From NCBI GenBank assembly GCA_903847315.1, contig CAINDG010000029.1, forward strand, positions 1 to 41,879: 41,879 bases of DNA, read 5' to 3'. The stretch is from an uncultured Planctomycetota bacterium (lineage in GTDB: Bacteria; Planctomycetota; Phycisphaerae; Sedimentisphaerales; UBA12454). Shown piece after piece: positions 1-8,573 of this stretch. A program made the translations under genes and the position numbers. The stretch's first letter is position 1, and the number at the start of each line of letters is the position of its first letter. The notes under the pieces are model-generated. The model made no database searches. It saw only the letters and a program-made list of their open reading frames with translations, and was not told the DNA's origin.

Positions 1-159
1 ACAAAAACCTTCCTCGATAATATTAGTATAGTCGAGAGATACTGTTATTCGGCAGAAGACCTTAACGGTGACTGCCTGCTGGATCTGTTGGATGCCCGCG
101 TACTGGCAGAACAATGGCTGTCATGCAATAGAACTCCGTCAAGTGAGTGCTGGAAATAA
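1..159 (+). CDS. C-terminal end of a secreted protein with a dockerin-like repeat (partial)
   Basis: The first reading frame is open from base 1 to a TAA at 157-159, so only the last 52 residues are present. They contain a calcium-binding loop of the dockerin type I / EF-hand kind (EDLNGDCLLDLLDARVLAEQ), followed by a short Cys- and Trp-containing tail. Single dockerin-like C-termini of this form are common on secreted enzymes and LamG proteins of Phycisphaerae. Their function there is uncertain, and calcium-dependent surface attachment is a guess. Only one of the two repeats of a classical dockerin is seen. The catalytic or binding part lies upstream of the window. A 14-bp inverted repeat follows the stop. 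Confidence 0.75.
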   Translation, partial: TKTFLDNISIVERYCYSAEDLNGDCLLDLLDARVLAEQWLSCNRTPSSECWK

Positions 160-193
160 ACAGACCGGCCGGCCACAAAATTTTATAAATTTA

Positions 194-233
194 TTATTAG
201 CCACAGAGAACATAGCCGCTCTGTGGCTAATAA
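194..233. repeat. Perfect 14-bp inverted repeat, possible terminator
   Basis: TTATTAGCCACAGA (194-207) and its exact reverse complement (220-233) flank a 12-nt loop. The hairpin sits 35 bases after the stop of the dockerin-tail gene and is followed by AT-rich sequence rather than a clean T-run. It could end transcription of that gene. A partial further copy of the right arm, TCTGTGGCTA, lies at 253-262 immediately before pgpA. This suggests a dispersed CCACAGAG-type intergenic repeat rather than a dedicated terminator. Confidence 0.6.
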
Positions 234-260
234 AATATATCTTTATTATTCGTCTGTGGC

Positions 261-266
261 TATAAT
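261..266 (+). promoter_or_regulatory. Candidate -10 box for a leaderless pgpA mRNA
   Basis: A perfect TATAAT lies with six bases between it and the ATG of pgpA at 273, so transcription would start at or next to the start codon. No Shine-Dalgarno sequence is visible before this ATG, unlike most neighbours. No convincing -35 hexamer is seen; the expected position, about 238-243, reads TATCTT. The call rests on the -10 match and spacing only. Confidence 0.4.
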
Positions 267-272
267 ACTTTT

Positions 273-758
273 ATGAATATCAAAAAACTCGTACTTTCCT
301 GTTTTGGCATTGGATTTTCTCCGATGGCGCCCGGCACATTAGCCAGTTTGCTGACGCTGCTTATTTTTCTGGCTGTTCATCATTTTTATCCTGCAGCTGC
401 TGTTGGCGGAGCGGTTGTTGTCGTTATGATGATTTTAGCATCTGTTCTTTGCCTGCTTTTTGCCGGCCAGGCTGAAAAACAATACGACACAAAAGACCCC
501 GGCTGGATTGTTATCGATGAAGTCGCCGGTCAGGCGATAGCGCTTCTGCCCGCCGCCATAACAAGCGGAAAAGTTTTGGTCTATGCCATTGCCGCGTTTG
601 TGCTTTTCAGGATTTTAGACATTCTAAAGCCGCCGCCGATACGTGAAATGCAGCAGATTGAAGGCGGACTTGGCATCCTTATCGACGATTTAGTCGCCGG
701 CATTATGGCTGGAACCGTGATTTGTATAATTTCATTCCTTTTTACATTTATTCAATAA
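273..758 (+). CDS. pgpA: Phosphatidylglycerophosphatase A
   Basis: This 161-residue membrane protein matches the PgpA family, which removes the phosphate from phosphatidylglycerophosphate to give phosphatidylglycerol in the inner membrane. Visible family features are the N-terminal GFSPMAPGTLASL segment, the acidic DPGWIVIDEVAGQ motif around residues 73-85, and the IEGGLGILIDDLVAG motif near the C-terminus that holds the conserved Asp pair. About four hydrophobic segments are present. The length is normal for the family. The start is the ATG at 273, which lacks a Shine-Dalgarno sequence and may begin a leaderless transcript. It heads a run of envelope-lipid genes that includes cdsA, the enzyme two steps upstream in the same pathway. 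Confidence 0.93.
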   Translation: MNIKKLVLSCFGIGFSPMAPGTLASLLTLLIFLAVHHFYPAAAVGGAVVVVMMILASVLCLLFAGQAEKQYDTKDPGWIVIDEVAGQAIALLPAAITSGKVLVYAIAAFVLFRILDILKPPPIREMQQIEGGLGILIDDLVAGIMAGTVICIISFLFTFIQ

Positions 759-824
759 GTAGTTGAAAATTCATCTCTTACGGAGTATCATTTCGTAAAT
801 CTTTGAAGATTTTTAAAGGATTTT

Positions 825-3278
825 ATGGCTGCGGGATATTGCGCGGAATTTTGCAAAAGTTTAAATTCTCGTTACGAGCAGTTGGGTCTGTTTCGGCCGG
901 TCAAACCGAGCCGTTACGAACCTCAGACGGAGCTTATTTATGATTTTGAGCCGGCAGACGCCGGCGAAAAAATTAAAGTTAAACTGGTTGTCGAGCATTT
1001 TGTCGGCGGCGGTTTCGCAGGCCAGGTTTACAAAATAAAAATTCTTGAAATAGACAAGCCGCAGCTTTGTACGGATTTGACGGTCGACAAAATCTGCGCG
1101 ATGAAAATTCTCGTCCCGCCTTCAGGCTTCAGCAGGTTGTTCCGCAATACTCTTTACTGGATTGGTTTCGGCGCTCCGTTCCAGCTCCAGGTCAATCCCG
1201 CGGCGGCAAAGGCGGGGGCGTTATGGCAGAAATTTATCCGCAGGGCGGCGAAAATAAAATTCGGCGATGAAAAATCCGTCGTCGATATCTTCGGCACATT
1301 CGTTGATGAAAATATCGGCAGCTGCGGCGAGCTGAGCGAGTGGATTAATGGCCGAACGTGGCGGCTCGAAGTGGACGACCATATCAATTTGCTGAAAAAA
1401 TGGCGAAAAGGAAAACTCGACGCCGGCAAAGTAGGCTCGCCTGAATACCGCGCAAAATATGTCTTTATGCGCGAATTTGTAGAACTGCTTCACGAAGTCG
1501 GGGCGCACGAATTTGCCCGCCAGTACGAATGGACGACCTGCAAAAGCCAGCCGAATTGCCTCAAACGTCTTGATACTCAATCTGTGCCGGACAAAGGACT
1601 TGTAGCGGTTGATTTCAGGGCGGGTTTAGCTTTGCTGCCGTTTTTGCCGATGAGTCCGGGCGATTTTAAACTTATCTGGCAGGGTGCAAAACGCGGCTCC
1701 CTGGTGCAGTTCGACAGGGGCGATTTGAATAAATTAAAAAGTTTCATCGATAGCCACAAAGAAAATTTCAGCGATATGCAGGGATTATTTGACAGGCTTG
1801 TTCAGGCTGACGATATTTATCGCAATTCAATGCCAGATATTACGCACAATCATATTCGTCTTTTATCCAGCGGCAAATTGTGGGCGACGATATTCGATAG
1901 TGCCGTCGTCGGATGGAAAGTAAAAAATATTGTTGATGAGGATGGTTTTGAAAAACTGAAGAACAGCAGGTTCAAAACATTTATTTTCTTTTTGATTGGC
2001 CTGCTGCCGATTTTGGGCGCGGTCTTGCGGAAATTCTGGTGCCATAAAAATTGGCGCAAACACTATATCAGCATTTTGACAAGTGCGGAATATTTCAAAA
2101 AGGCTTTCAAGGGCAAATTTATCGAGTTACTCGAAAACTGGCATCGGGCAGGCAGAATTTCGCAGGCGAAAGCGGAAATGCTTTTGCGTCAGCCCTGGCG
2201 GATTTTATATCATTTGCCTTTTTTGCTTTTGATTTTTCCATCCTTGCACAGGCTTTTAACCGATTGGCAGTTCGCCAAAGAAAAATTATATTCCATAACG
2301 ATAAGGCCTGTTAAGCTGTATTTTGATGCCGAACTTCGGCGGCAATGGCTGCTGGACATGATTAAGCAGGGTCAGCACAAGCATATTCTCGCCGATGAAG
2401 ATGCACAGACGATTTTATCGCAGGTTAACGAGCCTTTCATCGATAAATACCTCAAAAGTCTTGCCGTTCATATCTGCTGCCTGCCGGTAACACACGTTGT
2501 AGCCTTGATAGTTGCTGTTATATATGTTATGAAACATCCCAACTTGTCATGGAAAGAATGTGTCGCCTCGGCCGGCGCCATTTTGCTGTTTTTCCAGATA
2601 ATTCCTGTTTCGCCCGGCTCGCTTGTCCGCGGCCTGTATGTTGTCTATGTGGCTATCAGGGACAGAAGTTTTAAAGACTACAATATCGCCATCTTTTTAG
2701 GCTTTTTCAAATATGTCGGCTATCTTGCCTTTCCGATACAGATGACTTATCGCTATCCTGCGCTGGCGAGATTTATGGCGGCACACTGGGCGACCGATGC
2801 CGTGCATATCGTTCCGGTCTTCGGAGAAAGAGGAGCATTGTTTGAGCATTCGATATTTTGTATTTTCTACAACTGGCCGCTGACCATTCGCAGACGGATG
2901 CAGGCAAGAACGGCCTGGCGCGAAAAATTAACTCCGCGATATTGGCATATACTGCCGATAGCTGTCGCGACTTCGCTTGTACTGAAATTTTTTGTGCAGT
3001 GGCATTTCAATACCGCTGTCGTTTTAATTTCTATTATTTGCGGCGCTCTTACTACGATTTACTGCGGCAGGGCGGCGATGTTAAAAAGAATTGCCGCTTC
3101 GGCGATGACAGGTTTTCTGGCTGCTGTTTTTTATACTTCTTTGAGTATTTTGCTGAGCGGCGGAGCAGCCGAAAATCCCGTAATTTCCGCGTTTTGGCGG
3201 TGTTTTAGCTTTACGATAATATCAGTAATTGGAGCGATTTTGACGGAAATATTACTGCCGGACGTCGAAAACCGTTAA
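825..3278 (+). CDS. Large membrane protein with degenerate kinase-like N-terminal domain
   Basis: An 817-residue protein that I do not recognise as a named family. Residues about 57-270 resemble a worn protein-kinase fold. There is a glycine-rich loop (GGGFAGQVYK, 61-70), an AMK segment with a candidate nucleotide-binding Lys94, a region around 228-245 (HEF...CKSQPNCL) where the HRD catalytic loop would lie, and DFRAG at 263-267 in place of DFG. The HRD aspartate is not evident, so it may be a pseudokinase. After about residue 380 the protein is polytopic, with hydrophobic segments near 385-400, 465-480, 550-570, 580-600, 620-640 and four toward the C-terminus. The start has a good ribosome-binding site (AAAGGA, 4 bases before ATG). 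It lies between pgpA and other envelope genes. The kinase assignment is inference from motifs. Confidence 0.7.
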   Translation: MAAGYCAEFCKSLNSRYEQLGLFRPVKPSRYEPQTELIYDFEPADAGEKIKVKLVVEHFVGGGFAGQVYKIKILEIDKPQLCTDLTVDKICAMKILVPPSGFSRLFRNTLYWIGFGAPFQLQVNPAAAKAGALWQKFIRRAAKIKFGDEKSVVDIFGTFVDENIGSCGELSEWINGRTWRLEVDDHINLLKKWRKGKLDAGKVGSPEYRAKYVFMREFVELLHEVGAHEFARQYEWTTCKSQPNCLKRLDTQSVPDKGLVAVDFRAGLALLPFLPMSPGDFKLIWQGAKRGSLVQFDRGDLNKLKSFIDSHKENFSDMQGLFDRLVQADDIYRNSMPDITHNHIRLLSSGKLWATIFDSAVVGWKVKNIVDEDGFEKLKNSRFKTFIFFLIGLLPILGAVLRKFWCHKNWRKHYISILTSAEYFKKAFKGKFIELLENWHRAGRISQAKAEMLLRQPWRILYHLPFLLLIFPSLHRLLTDWQFAKEKLYSITIRPVKLYFDAELRRQWLLDMIKQGQHKHILADEDAQTILSQVNEPFIDKYLKSLAVHICCLPVTHVVALIVAVIYVMKHPNLSWKECVASAGAILLFFQIIPVSPGSLVRGLYVVYVAIRDRSFKDYNIAIFLGFFKYVGYLAFPIQMTYRYPALARFMAAHWATDAVHIVPVFGERGALFEHSIFCIFYNWPLTIRRRMQARTAWREKLTPRYWHILPIAVATSLVLKFFVQWHFNTAVVLISIICGALTTIYCGRAAMLKRIAASAMTGFLAAVFYTSLSILLSGGAAENPVISAFWRCFSFTIISVIGAILTEILLPDVENR

Positions 3279-3366
3279 GGATAAGGATTTTACGGATTTT
3301 TTATTTGTTTTTATCGGGCTTTTATGCGAAAATATTGCTGTAACTGGTTTTATGGAGTGAGGCTTT

Positions 3367-4116
3367 ATGTCGATTAGTTACAACTCGTTTTGTGACGATT
3401 TTTACGTTGATATGTATATAAATACACGCTTTGACCTGCCTTCGGACAGAGACATCCTGCTAGCCTTTTTTGAAAGAATTAAAAAGCAGTTTCCCACGAT
3501 GACGGCTCTCAACAGGGACGGTACGGAATTTTGTCTTGAAGAGGCTCCCGGCGCCGGACAGAGCCGATGGGTCAGTGTCGATATTGACCGTCTCGGCGCA
3601 GGCTGCGTCAACCCCGCATCTTTTCAGCAGGCCTTTGAGCTGCAGAAATTCGTAATCGGACTTGTTCCTTATATGCTCGGCATCCGAAGTCTTGATATCG
3701 AATCTCTCGATTTGACTTTCGGAATGGATTTCGATTATGCCGGCAATCATAACGAGATAATTGCCGAGGCTCTTTTCGGCGGTTCGGCTTTTTCGAAAAT
3801 TTTCGATAATACCGGCGCAGGGCCATTGAATCTTTCACCTTCGGTCATACTTGCACTTGACGATGATTGCTCGACAAGAGCGAGACTTGCGGTTGAAGCC
3901 AGGACTGACGAGACTGAGATGCGGAGCGGAAAGTTTGATTCCGACAAACCCATCAGTCTTTATCTGACCGTCAGGCAGTATCCGCGGTCGGGACAGGATT
4001 TCGAGATGGAATCTGTTTTTAACAAACTCTGCGGACTGGTGGTTGAATTTATGGACGACAAAGTTGTGCCCAATATTGTGATGCCGCTTACTAATGCGAT
4101 AGCGCACAGGAGATAA
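3367..4116 (+). CDS. Conserved-looking protein of unknown function
   Basis: A 249-residue soluble protein with no signal peptide or membrane segment, preceded by a plausible GGAGTGAGG ribosome-binding site. I do not recognise the family. It is acidic and well balanced in composition, with a DLTFGMDFDYAGNHNE stretch near residues 118-133 and a C-terminal helix-like region. It lies 88 bases after the kinase-like membrane gene and 40 bases before a small membrane protein, so the three may be co-transcribed. Codon use matches its neighbours and the frame is intact, so it is very likely a real gene. No function can be assigned. Confidence 0.75.
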   Translation: MSISYNSFCDDFYVDMYINTRFDLPSDRDILLAFFERIKKQFPTMTALNRDGTEFCLEEAPGAGQSRWVSVDIDRLGAGCVNPASFQQAFELQKFVIGLVPYMLGIRSLDIESLDLTFGMDFDYAGNHNEIIAEALFGGSAFSKIFDNTGAGPLNLSPSVILALDDDCSTRARLAVEARTDETEMRSGKFDSDKPISLYLTVRQYPRSGQDFEMESVFNKLCGLVVEFMDDKVVPNIVMPLTNAIAHRR

Positions 4117-4156
4117 AAGGATTTAAAAATTTAAGGGATTTTCCGGAGACTAAAAA

Positions 4157-4621
4157 ATGGCTGTTGTCGCACCGTTCTGTCAGTACAAAAAAACAAATTT
4201 CAAAATATACATCGGTCTTCTGCTGATTTTCGCGGCGTATTTTGCTTATGACGGCTATTACAACAAAAACTTTGCCAGCAAACATACATCGCTTGAAGGA
4301 AAACAGGACCCGACGCTTGTCTTTAATCGAAAATCTCCGCCTTATCTGTTGGCGGCAGCGGTAGCTGTGGCGATTTATGCCGGATTGCTATGGGGCAAAA
4401 AAATCATCGCCGACGACCAGCAGCTTATCCTAAGTGAAAAGGAAAAAATATCGTACAGATCTATTGAGAGCATTAACAAAACCGATTACGATTCAAAAGG
4501 TTATTTTGTAGTTGTTTACAAAGACAGTACCGGCCAAATGCTGCAGAAAAAGATAAGCAACCGAACTTTTGATAATCTCGATGCTGTTCTCCAGCTGCTT
4601 GTATCTAAAATCACCGGTTAA
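4157..4621 (+). CDS. Small two-TM protein with PH-like C-terminal domain
   Basis: A 154-residue protein with two hydrophobic helices (about residues 16-36 and 62-79), an intervening polar stretch, and a C-terminal segment of about 70 residues. That segment (IIADDQQLILSEKEKISY onward) has the pattern of a bacterial PH-like domain as found after paired TM helices in small membrane proteins. The start ATG is preceded by CCGGAG at good spacing. It sits 56 bases upstream of purA across a dispersed repeat. The PH-like reading is from pattern only and its role is unknown. Confidence 0.7.
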   Translation: MAVVAPFCQYKKTNFKIYIGLLLIFAAYFAYDGYYNKNFASKHTSLEGKQDPTLVFNRKSPPYLLAAAVAVAIYAGLLWGKKIIADDQQLILSEKEKISYRSIESINKTDYDSKGYFVVVYKDSTGQMLQKKISNRTFDNLDAVLQLLVSKITG

Positions 4622-4630
4622 TCAGAATAG

Positions 4631-4663
4631 TTTGTGTCCATTCGTATTAGTTCGTGGTTTTTT
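4631..4663. repeat. Dispersed intergenic repeat (TTCGTG-rich)
   Basis: The sequence GTTTGTGTCCATTCGTATTAG followed by TTCGTGGTTT looks like the GTGTCcATTCGTGttaaTTCGTGGTT intergenic repeat that I recall from many planctomycete and other genomes. A related stretch (CTTCGTGTCTTGGTGTCTTAG) lies at 39340-39360 in this window. It occupies most of the gap before purA, directly upstream of the purA ribosome-binding site. Function unknown. Confidence 0.4.
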
Positions 4664-4677
4664 TATAAGGAATCAAT

Positions 4678-5955
4678 GTGAATACCTGCGTTGTTGGTTT
4701 GCAGTGGGGCGATGAGGGCAAGGGCAAGGTTGTTGACATCCTCGCCGAGAAAAGCGATATCGTAGTCCGCTACGGCGGCGGCGCAAACGCCGGCCATACC
4801 GTTGTTATCGGCGATGAGAAATTCGCCCTGCATCTTCTGCCGAGCGGCTCTATCAGGCCCAAAACCGTCTGCGTTATCGCCAACGGCGTTGTCGTTGACC
4901 CGGAAGTCCTTCTTGGCGAAATTGATTCGCTTGCGAAAAGGGGCATTACTCTTGACGGCAGATTACTTATCAGCGAAAGCGCCCACGTCGTTCTCGATTA
5001 CCACAAAGCTGAAGATAAATTTAGAGAAGCGTCATTGGGAGATAATAAAATCGGCACAACCGTTCGCGGCATTGGGCCGTGTTATTCCGACAAAGTCGGA
5101 AGAAGCTACGCCCTCAGGATGACCGATTTACTCGACCTTGACAATTTGAAGGAAAAACTTGATAAGATTGTAAATTATAAAAATAAAATTTTCGCTGCTC
5201 TTTATAATGCCGAGCCGATTAAAGCCGATGAGATTTTTGAAAAATGCAAATTATACTCTCAGAGACTTTCGAAATACGTCTGCAATACTACTGAATTCCT
5301 GCATCAGCAGATTGAATCCGGTAAAAATATCCTTTTTGAAGGCGCACAGGGCGCTCTTCTTGACCTTGACCACGGCACGTTTCCGTTTGTAACAAGTTCA
5401 AACGCCAGCTCTCTGGGCGTCGGGCCCGGCTGCGGTGTACCAGTCCAGATGATTGACAATTTTATCGGCGTAGTTAAGGCTTATACTACACGCGTCGGCG
5501 AAGGGCCGTTTCCGACAGAGCTTAACGATAAAATCGGCCAATACATTCGCGACAAAGGCCACGAATACGGCACAACTACCGGCAGACCTCGCCGCTGCGG
5601 CTGGTTCGATGCGATGGTTGTAAAATACGCCGCGAAAATCGGCGGCATAAATGAAATCGCGATGATGCACCTTGATACTCTCGCAGGTCTTGATGAGGTT
5701 AAAATCTGCACCGGCTACACTATCGACGGCAAAGAAGTTAAAATGTTCCCATCGAATATCGACAGACTGGCGAAAGTAAAATGCCGGTTTGAAACGCTGA
5801 AAGGATTCGGTCAGGAAATAACTAATATCGATAGTTTCGAAAAACTTCCTGCCGAAGCGAAACAGTACGTAAAAACAGTTGCCGATGCCGTTGGACTTCC
5901 TGTTAAAATCATCGGCGTTGGTCCCTCAAGGAAGCAGACTATTTTCAGGAAATAA
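4678..5955 (+). CDS. purA: Adenylosuccinate synthetase
   Basis: A 425-residue cytoplasmic enzyme that joins IMP and aspartate using GTP to form adenylosuccinate, the first committed step of AMP synthesis. The N-terminal phosphate-binding loop GLQWGDEGKGKVVD is intact. So are the GGGANAGHTV motif with the catalytic His, the KIGTTVRGIGPCYSDK segment, the FEGAQGALLDLDHGTFPFVTS block, and the TTTGRPRRCGWFD motif near residues 300-312. The length is typical. The start is GTG at 4678, preceded by AAGGA. It is unrelated in pathway to the lipid genes on either side. uppS follows within 2 to 5 bases, so the two are probably co-transcribed. Confidence 0.97.
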   Translation: MNTCVVGLQWGDEGKGKVVDILAEKSDIVVRYGGGANAGHTVVIGDEKFALHLLPSGSIRPKTVCVIANGVVVDPEVLLGEIDSLAKRGITLDGRLLISESAHVVLDYHKAEDKFREASLGDNKIGTTVRGIGPCYSDKVGRSYALRMTDLLDLDNLKEKLDKIVNYKNKIFAALYNAEPIKADEIFEKCKLYSQRLSKYVCNTTEFLHQQIESGKNILFEGAQGALLDLDHGTFPFVTSSNASSLGVGPGCGVPVQMIDNFIGVVKAYTTRVGEGPFPTELNDKIGQYIRDKGHEYGTTTGRPRRCGWFDAMVVKYAAKIGGINEIAMMHLDTLAGLDEVKICTGYTIDGKEVKMFPSNIDRLAKVKCRFETLKGFGQEITNIDSFEKLPAEAKQYVKTVADAVGLPVKIIGVGPSRKQTIFRK

Positions 5956-5957
5956 AC

Positions 5958-6743
5958 TTGGTGCCGAAAGAAATACCGGATATTGGCCAGAATCGCATCG
6001 CAACGGCGAAACGGCTCGGCATTGAGCTTGAGAGAATTCCCCATCATATCGCCATTATAATGGACGGCAACGGCAGGTGGGCGACTCAGCGGGGGCTTCC
6101 GCGTTTTCAGGGGCATCGCCAGGGCGCGCGGGTGGTGGAAAAAATCGTCGATTACTGCGTCGATTTGGGAATAGAGTGTTTGACGCTTTATTCATTCAGC
6201 CTGCAAAACTGGAAAAGACCCAAATTAGAAATCAGTTTCCTGATGCAGCTTTATACGCGTTATCTTGTCGGCATAAGAAAAACGCTCAAAGAGCACAATG
6301 TACGGCTCGTTCATCTCGGCAGGACAGAAAAACTCCCGCCCAAACTCGTCAGGGAGCTGCATAAAACCGTCGAGATATCGTCAAAATACACAGGTATGAT
6401 TCTTGCTCTTGCCTTAAACTACGGCAGCCGAGAGGAAATCATCGATGGCGTAAAAAAAATCTGCCTTGACTGCATCGACGGAAAACTGAATGTGGCAGGC
6501 ATTGATGAACAGATTGTAGCCAATAGTCTCTATACCGTTTCTCTGCCCGACCCGGATTTGCTTATCAGGACCTCCAACGAAAAAAGAATCAGCAATTTTC
6601 TTCTCTGGCAGCTTTCTTACGCCGAATTTTATATTATTGATATTCTCTGGCCGGACTTTACTCCTACTGACGTTGACAAGGCGATAATTGAATTTGCAAA
6701 ACGCGCAAGACGTATGGGCGACATTAAACCTTCTTTAATTTGA
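5958..6743 (+). CDS. uppS: Isoprenyl transferase (undecaprenyl diphosphate synthase family)
   Basis: A 261-residue cis-prenyltransferase that elongates farnesyl diphosphate with isopentenyl diphosphate to make the C55 carrier lipid for peptidoglycan and other surface polymers. Family hallmarks are IIMDGNGRWA with the catalytic Asp near residue 35, the FQGHRQGA motif, LTLYSFSLQNWKRP, ALNYGSREEI, and the C-terminal DPDLLIRTSNEKRISNFLLWQ followed by AEFYI. The start is either TTG at 5958 or GTG at 5961. Both use the AGGA inside the end of purA, and GTG is slightly further from it. It is followed by cdsA after 21 bases, the usual uppS-cdsA order in bacteria. The dxr and rseP genes that often follow are absent here. 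Confidence 0.96.
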   Translation: MVPKEIPDIGQNRIATAKRLGIELERIPHHIAIIMDGNGRWATQRGLPRFQGHRQGARVVEKIVDYCVDLGIECLTLYSFSLQNWKRPKLEISFLMQLYTRYLVGIRKTLKEHNVRLVHLGRTEKLPPKLVRELHKTVEISSKYTGMILALALNYGSREEIIDGVKKICLDCIDGKLNVAGIDEQIVANSLYTVSLPDPDLLIRTSNEKRISNFLLWQLSYAEFYIIDILWPDFTPTDVDKAIIEFAKRARRMGDIKPSLI

Positions 6744-6764
6744 AATTTTAATCGGGGATTATTA

Positions 6765-7613
6765 ATGCTCAAATACAGATTAATCTTCGGCACGCTGATG
6801 ACGATTGGTTTTATCGCTCTGATACTTTTTGACGGCTGGCTGGACGGCAGTTTAAATTCGCAAAAACCAACGGACATACAGGCGACGCTGCTGGCGATTT
6901 TTCTGGTTATTGTAGCAGTGCCGGTCAATCTTGAGTTTGCCGCTCTTGCGGCAAACGCCGGCGCGAAGATTTTTCTGCCGATTACAATTACAGCCACTAT
7001 TTTGCTTTCTACCGGCTGGTACTGGGCCCAGTTTTTTCAGACAGCCGCTTTATTTTTTACTTTCATTATTTGTTTCAGCGCTCTTGCGGTTTTTTTATGG
7101 CAGGGCGTCAAATACGCCGGTGTCGGGGCGTTTGCAAACTGCGGGGCCAATCTATTGGCTATAATTTATCTGGGGGTTTTGACCAGTTTCATAATGGCCA
7201 TAAGGGTCGAGTTTGGCCCTGTCATTTTTTTAATGTTTATTTTTGTTATAAAATGTTCTGATATAGGGGCTTACACGCTTGGCAGACTTTTCGGCAAACA
7301 CAAATTTTCGCCGGTAATAAGCCCCAAAAAAACCTGGGAGGGTATGGGCGGTGCGGTTCTTTTTGCCGCGGTTGTAGCCTCGATATTTGCTTTGGTTTTT
7401 GATATAATGCCGCTCTGGCAGGCGGTGGTTTTTGGCGTTGTCTTTGCCTTTATCGGCCAGCTCGGCGATTTGGCCGAGTCGATGTTTAAACGTGCCGCTG
7501 AGCAGAAGGATTCTTCCAATACCGTTCCGGGATTTGGCGGAATTCTCGATGTGATTGATTCGCTGCTTGGCTCCGCTGTTTTTGCTTATTTATTTTTCCG
7601 GATATTTTTATAA
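6765..7613 (+). CDS. cdsA: Phosphatidate cytidylyltransferase (CDP-diglyceride synthase)
   Basis: A 282-residue polytopic inner-membrane enzyme that makes CDP-diacylglycerol from phosphatidate and CTP, the branch point for bacterial phospholipids. The C-terminal signature is clear: SPKKTWEGMGGAV near residues 185-197, then GQLGDLAESMFKRAAEQKDS and PGFGGILDVIDSLL. Eight or so hydrophobic helices are seen. The start ATG is preceded by GGGGA. It sits directly after uppS and 9 bases before phoH, in a compact operon. Its product feeds the pathway completed by pgpA at the left of the window. Confidence 0.95.
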   Translation: MLKYRLIFGTLMTIGFIALILFDGWLDGSLNSQKPTDIQATLLAIFLVIVAVPVNLEFAALAANAGAKIFLPITITATILLSTGWYWAQFFQTAALFFTFIICFSALAVFLWQGVKYAGVGAFANCGANLLAIIYLGVLTSFIMAIRVEFGPVIFLMFIFVIKCSDIGAYTLGRLFGKHKFSPVISPKKTWEGMGGAVLFAAVVASIFALVFDIMPLWQAVVFGVVFAFIGQLGDLAESMFKRAAEQKDSSNTVPGFGGILDVIDSLLGSAVFAYLFFRIFL

Positions 7614-7622
7614 GGCGTTCGC

Positions 7623-8570
7623 TTGGAAGTTACTATTCAATTACTTTCGAAAAACAGGCTCGAATTATTCGGCCCTGCTGACGAGCATCTGCGGATGGTT
7701 CGCGCCCGCTGCGGCGTGAACATCACGGCGCGGGACGAATCCGTTATCATATCAGGCCAGGAGCAGGCTGTCGAAAAGGCTTCGCAGGTTGTCGAGATGA
7801 TGCAGAAATACCTGATGAAGTTCGGCAAGCTTAACGCCAATGACGTAATCGGCCTGGTGAGCAAAGTCGAGCTTTGTGTTGAGCCGGACGAAGATTTCGG
7901 CGTGTCCGTATATTCGCCGAAAAGGCTTATAAAGCCTTTCACTCGCGGACAGCGCAGGTATCTCGAGGCGATGCTGAATTTCGATTTGACTTTCTGCACG
8001 GGGCCTGCCGGTACAGGCAAAACTTATCTTGCAGTGGCCGCTGCGGTCTCGATGCTCAAGAAAAAGCAGATAAGAAAGATTGTTCTTGCCCGTCCTGCCG
8101 TTGAAGCCGGCGAAAAACTCGGCTTTCTGCCGGGCGATTTACAGGCAAAAGTAAATCCTTATCTCCGCCCGCTCTTTGACAGCCTTGAGGATATGATGGA
8201 CTTTTCTCAGATGAGAAAATTGATGGAAATGGATATTATTGAGGTTATTCCGCTGGCGTTTATGCGGGGCAGGACTCTCAACGACGCTGCGATTATCTGC
8301 GACGAGGCTCAAAATACTTCTCCGACCCAGATGCTGATGTTTCTTACCCGTATGGGCAGGGGCTCGAAGATGATTATAACAGGCGATATTACCCAGATTG
8401 ATTTGGATAAAAGCGCGAAAAGCGGTATGCTCGACGCTATGGAGACCCTTGCCGGAACAAATGGCATTTCTCTTATAGGTCTTGACGATACCGACATTGT
8501 CCGGCACAATCTGGTTCAGAATATAGTTCAGGCTTACGAAGCGAAAAAGAAAAAGCGTACACAGCAGTAA
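7623..8570 (+). CDS. phoH: PhoH-like ATPase
   Basis: A 315-residue cytoplasmic protein of the PhoH/YbeZ type. It has an N-terminal KH-like region of about 100 residues, then a RecA-fold ATPase domain starting at the KPFTRGQRRYLEAM segment. The Walker A motif is GPAGTGKTYLA, Walker B-like residues are in DAAIICDEAQNTSP, and sensor motifs occur around ITGDITQIDL. The family acts in RNA metabolism and ribosome maturation and is commonly encoded next to ybeY, as here with one gene between. The start is TTG at 7623, with AAGGCG upstream overlapping the end of cdsA. The first in-frame ATG is too far in to keep the N-terminal domain. Confidence 0.94.
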   Translation: MEVTIQLLSKNRLELFGPADEHLRMVRARCGVNITARDESVIISGQEQAVEKASQVVEMMQKYLMKFGKLNANDVIGLVSKVELCVEPDEDFGVSVYSPKRLIKPFTRGQRRYLEAMLNFDLTFCTGPAGTGKTYLAVAAAVSMLKKKQIRKIVLARPAVEAGEKLGFLPGDLQAKVNPYLRPLFDSLEDMMDFSQMRKLMEMDIIEVIPLAFMRGRTLNDAAIICDEAQNTSPTQMLMFLTRMGRGSKMIITGDITQIDLDKSAKSGMLDAMETLAGTNGISLIGLDDTDIVRHNLVQNIVQAYEAKKKKRTQQ

Positions 8571-8573
8571 TAT

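Noticed and set aside
68-265. Open frame of 65 codons at the left edge
   Set aside because: It is a shadow of the dockerin-like tail in the first frame. Cys/Trp-rich product with no start signal.
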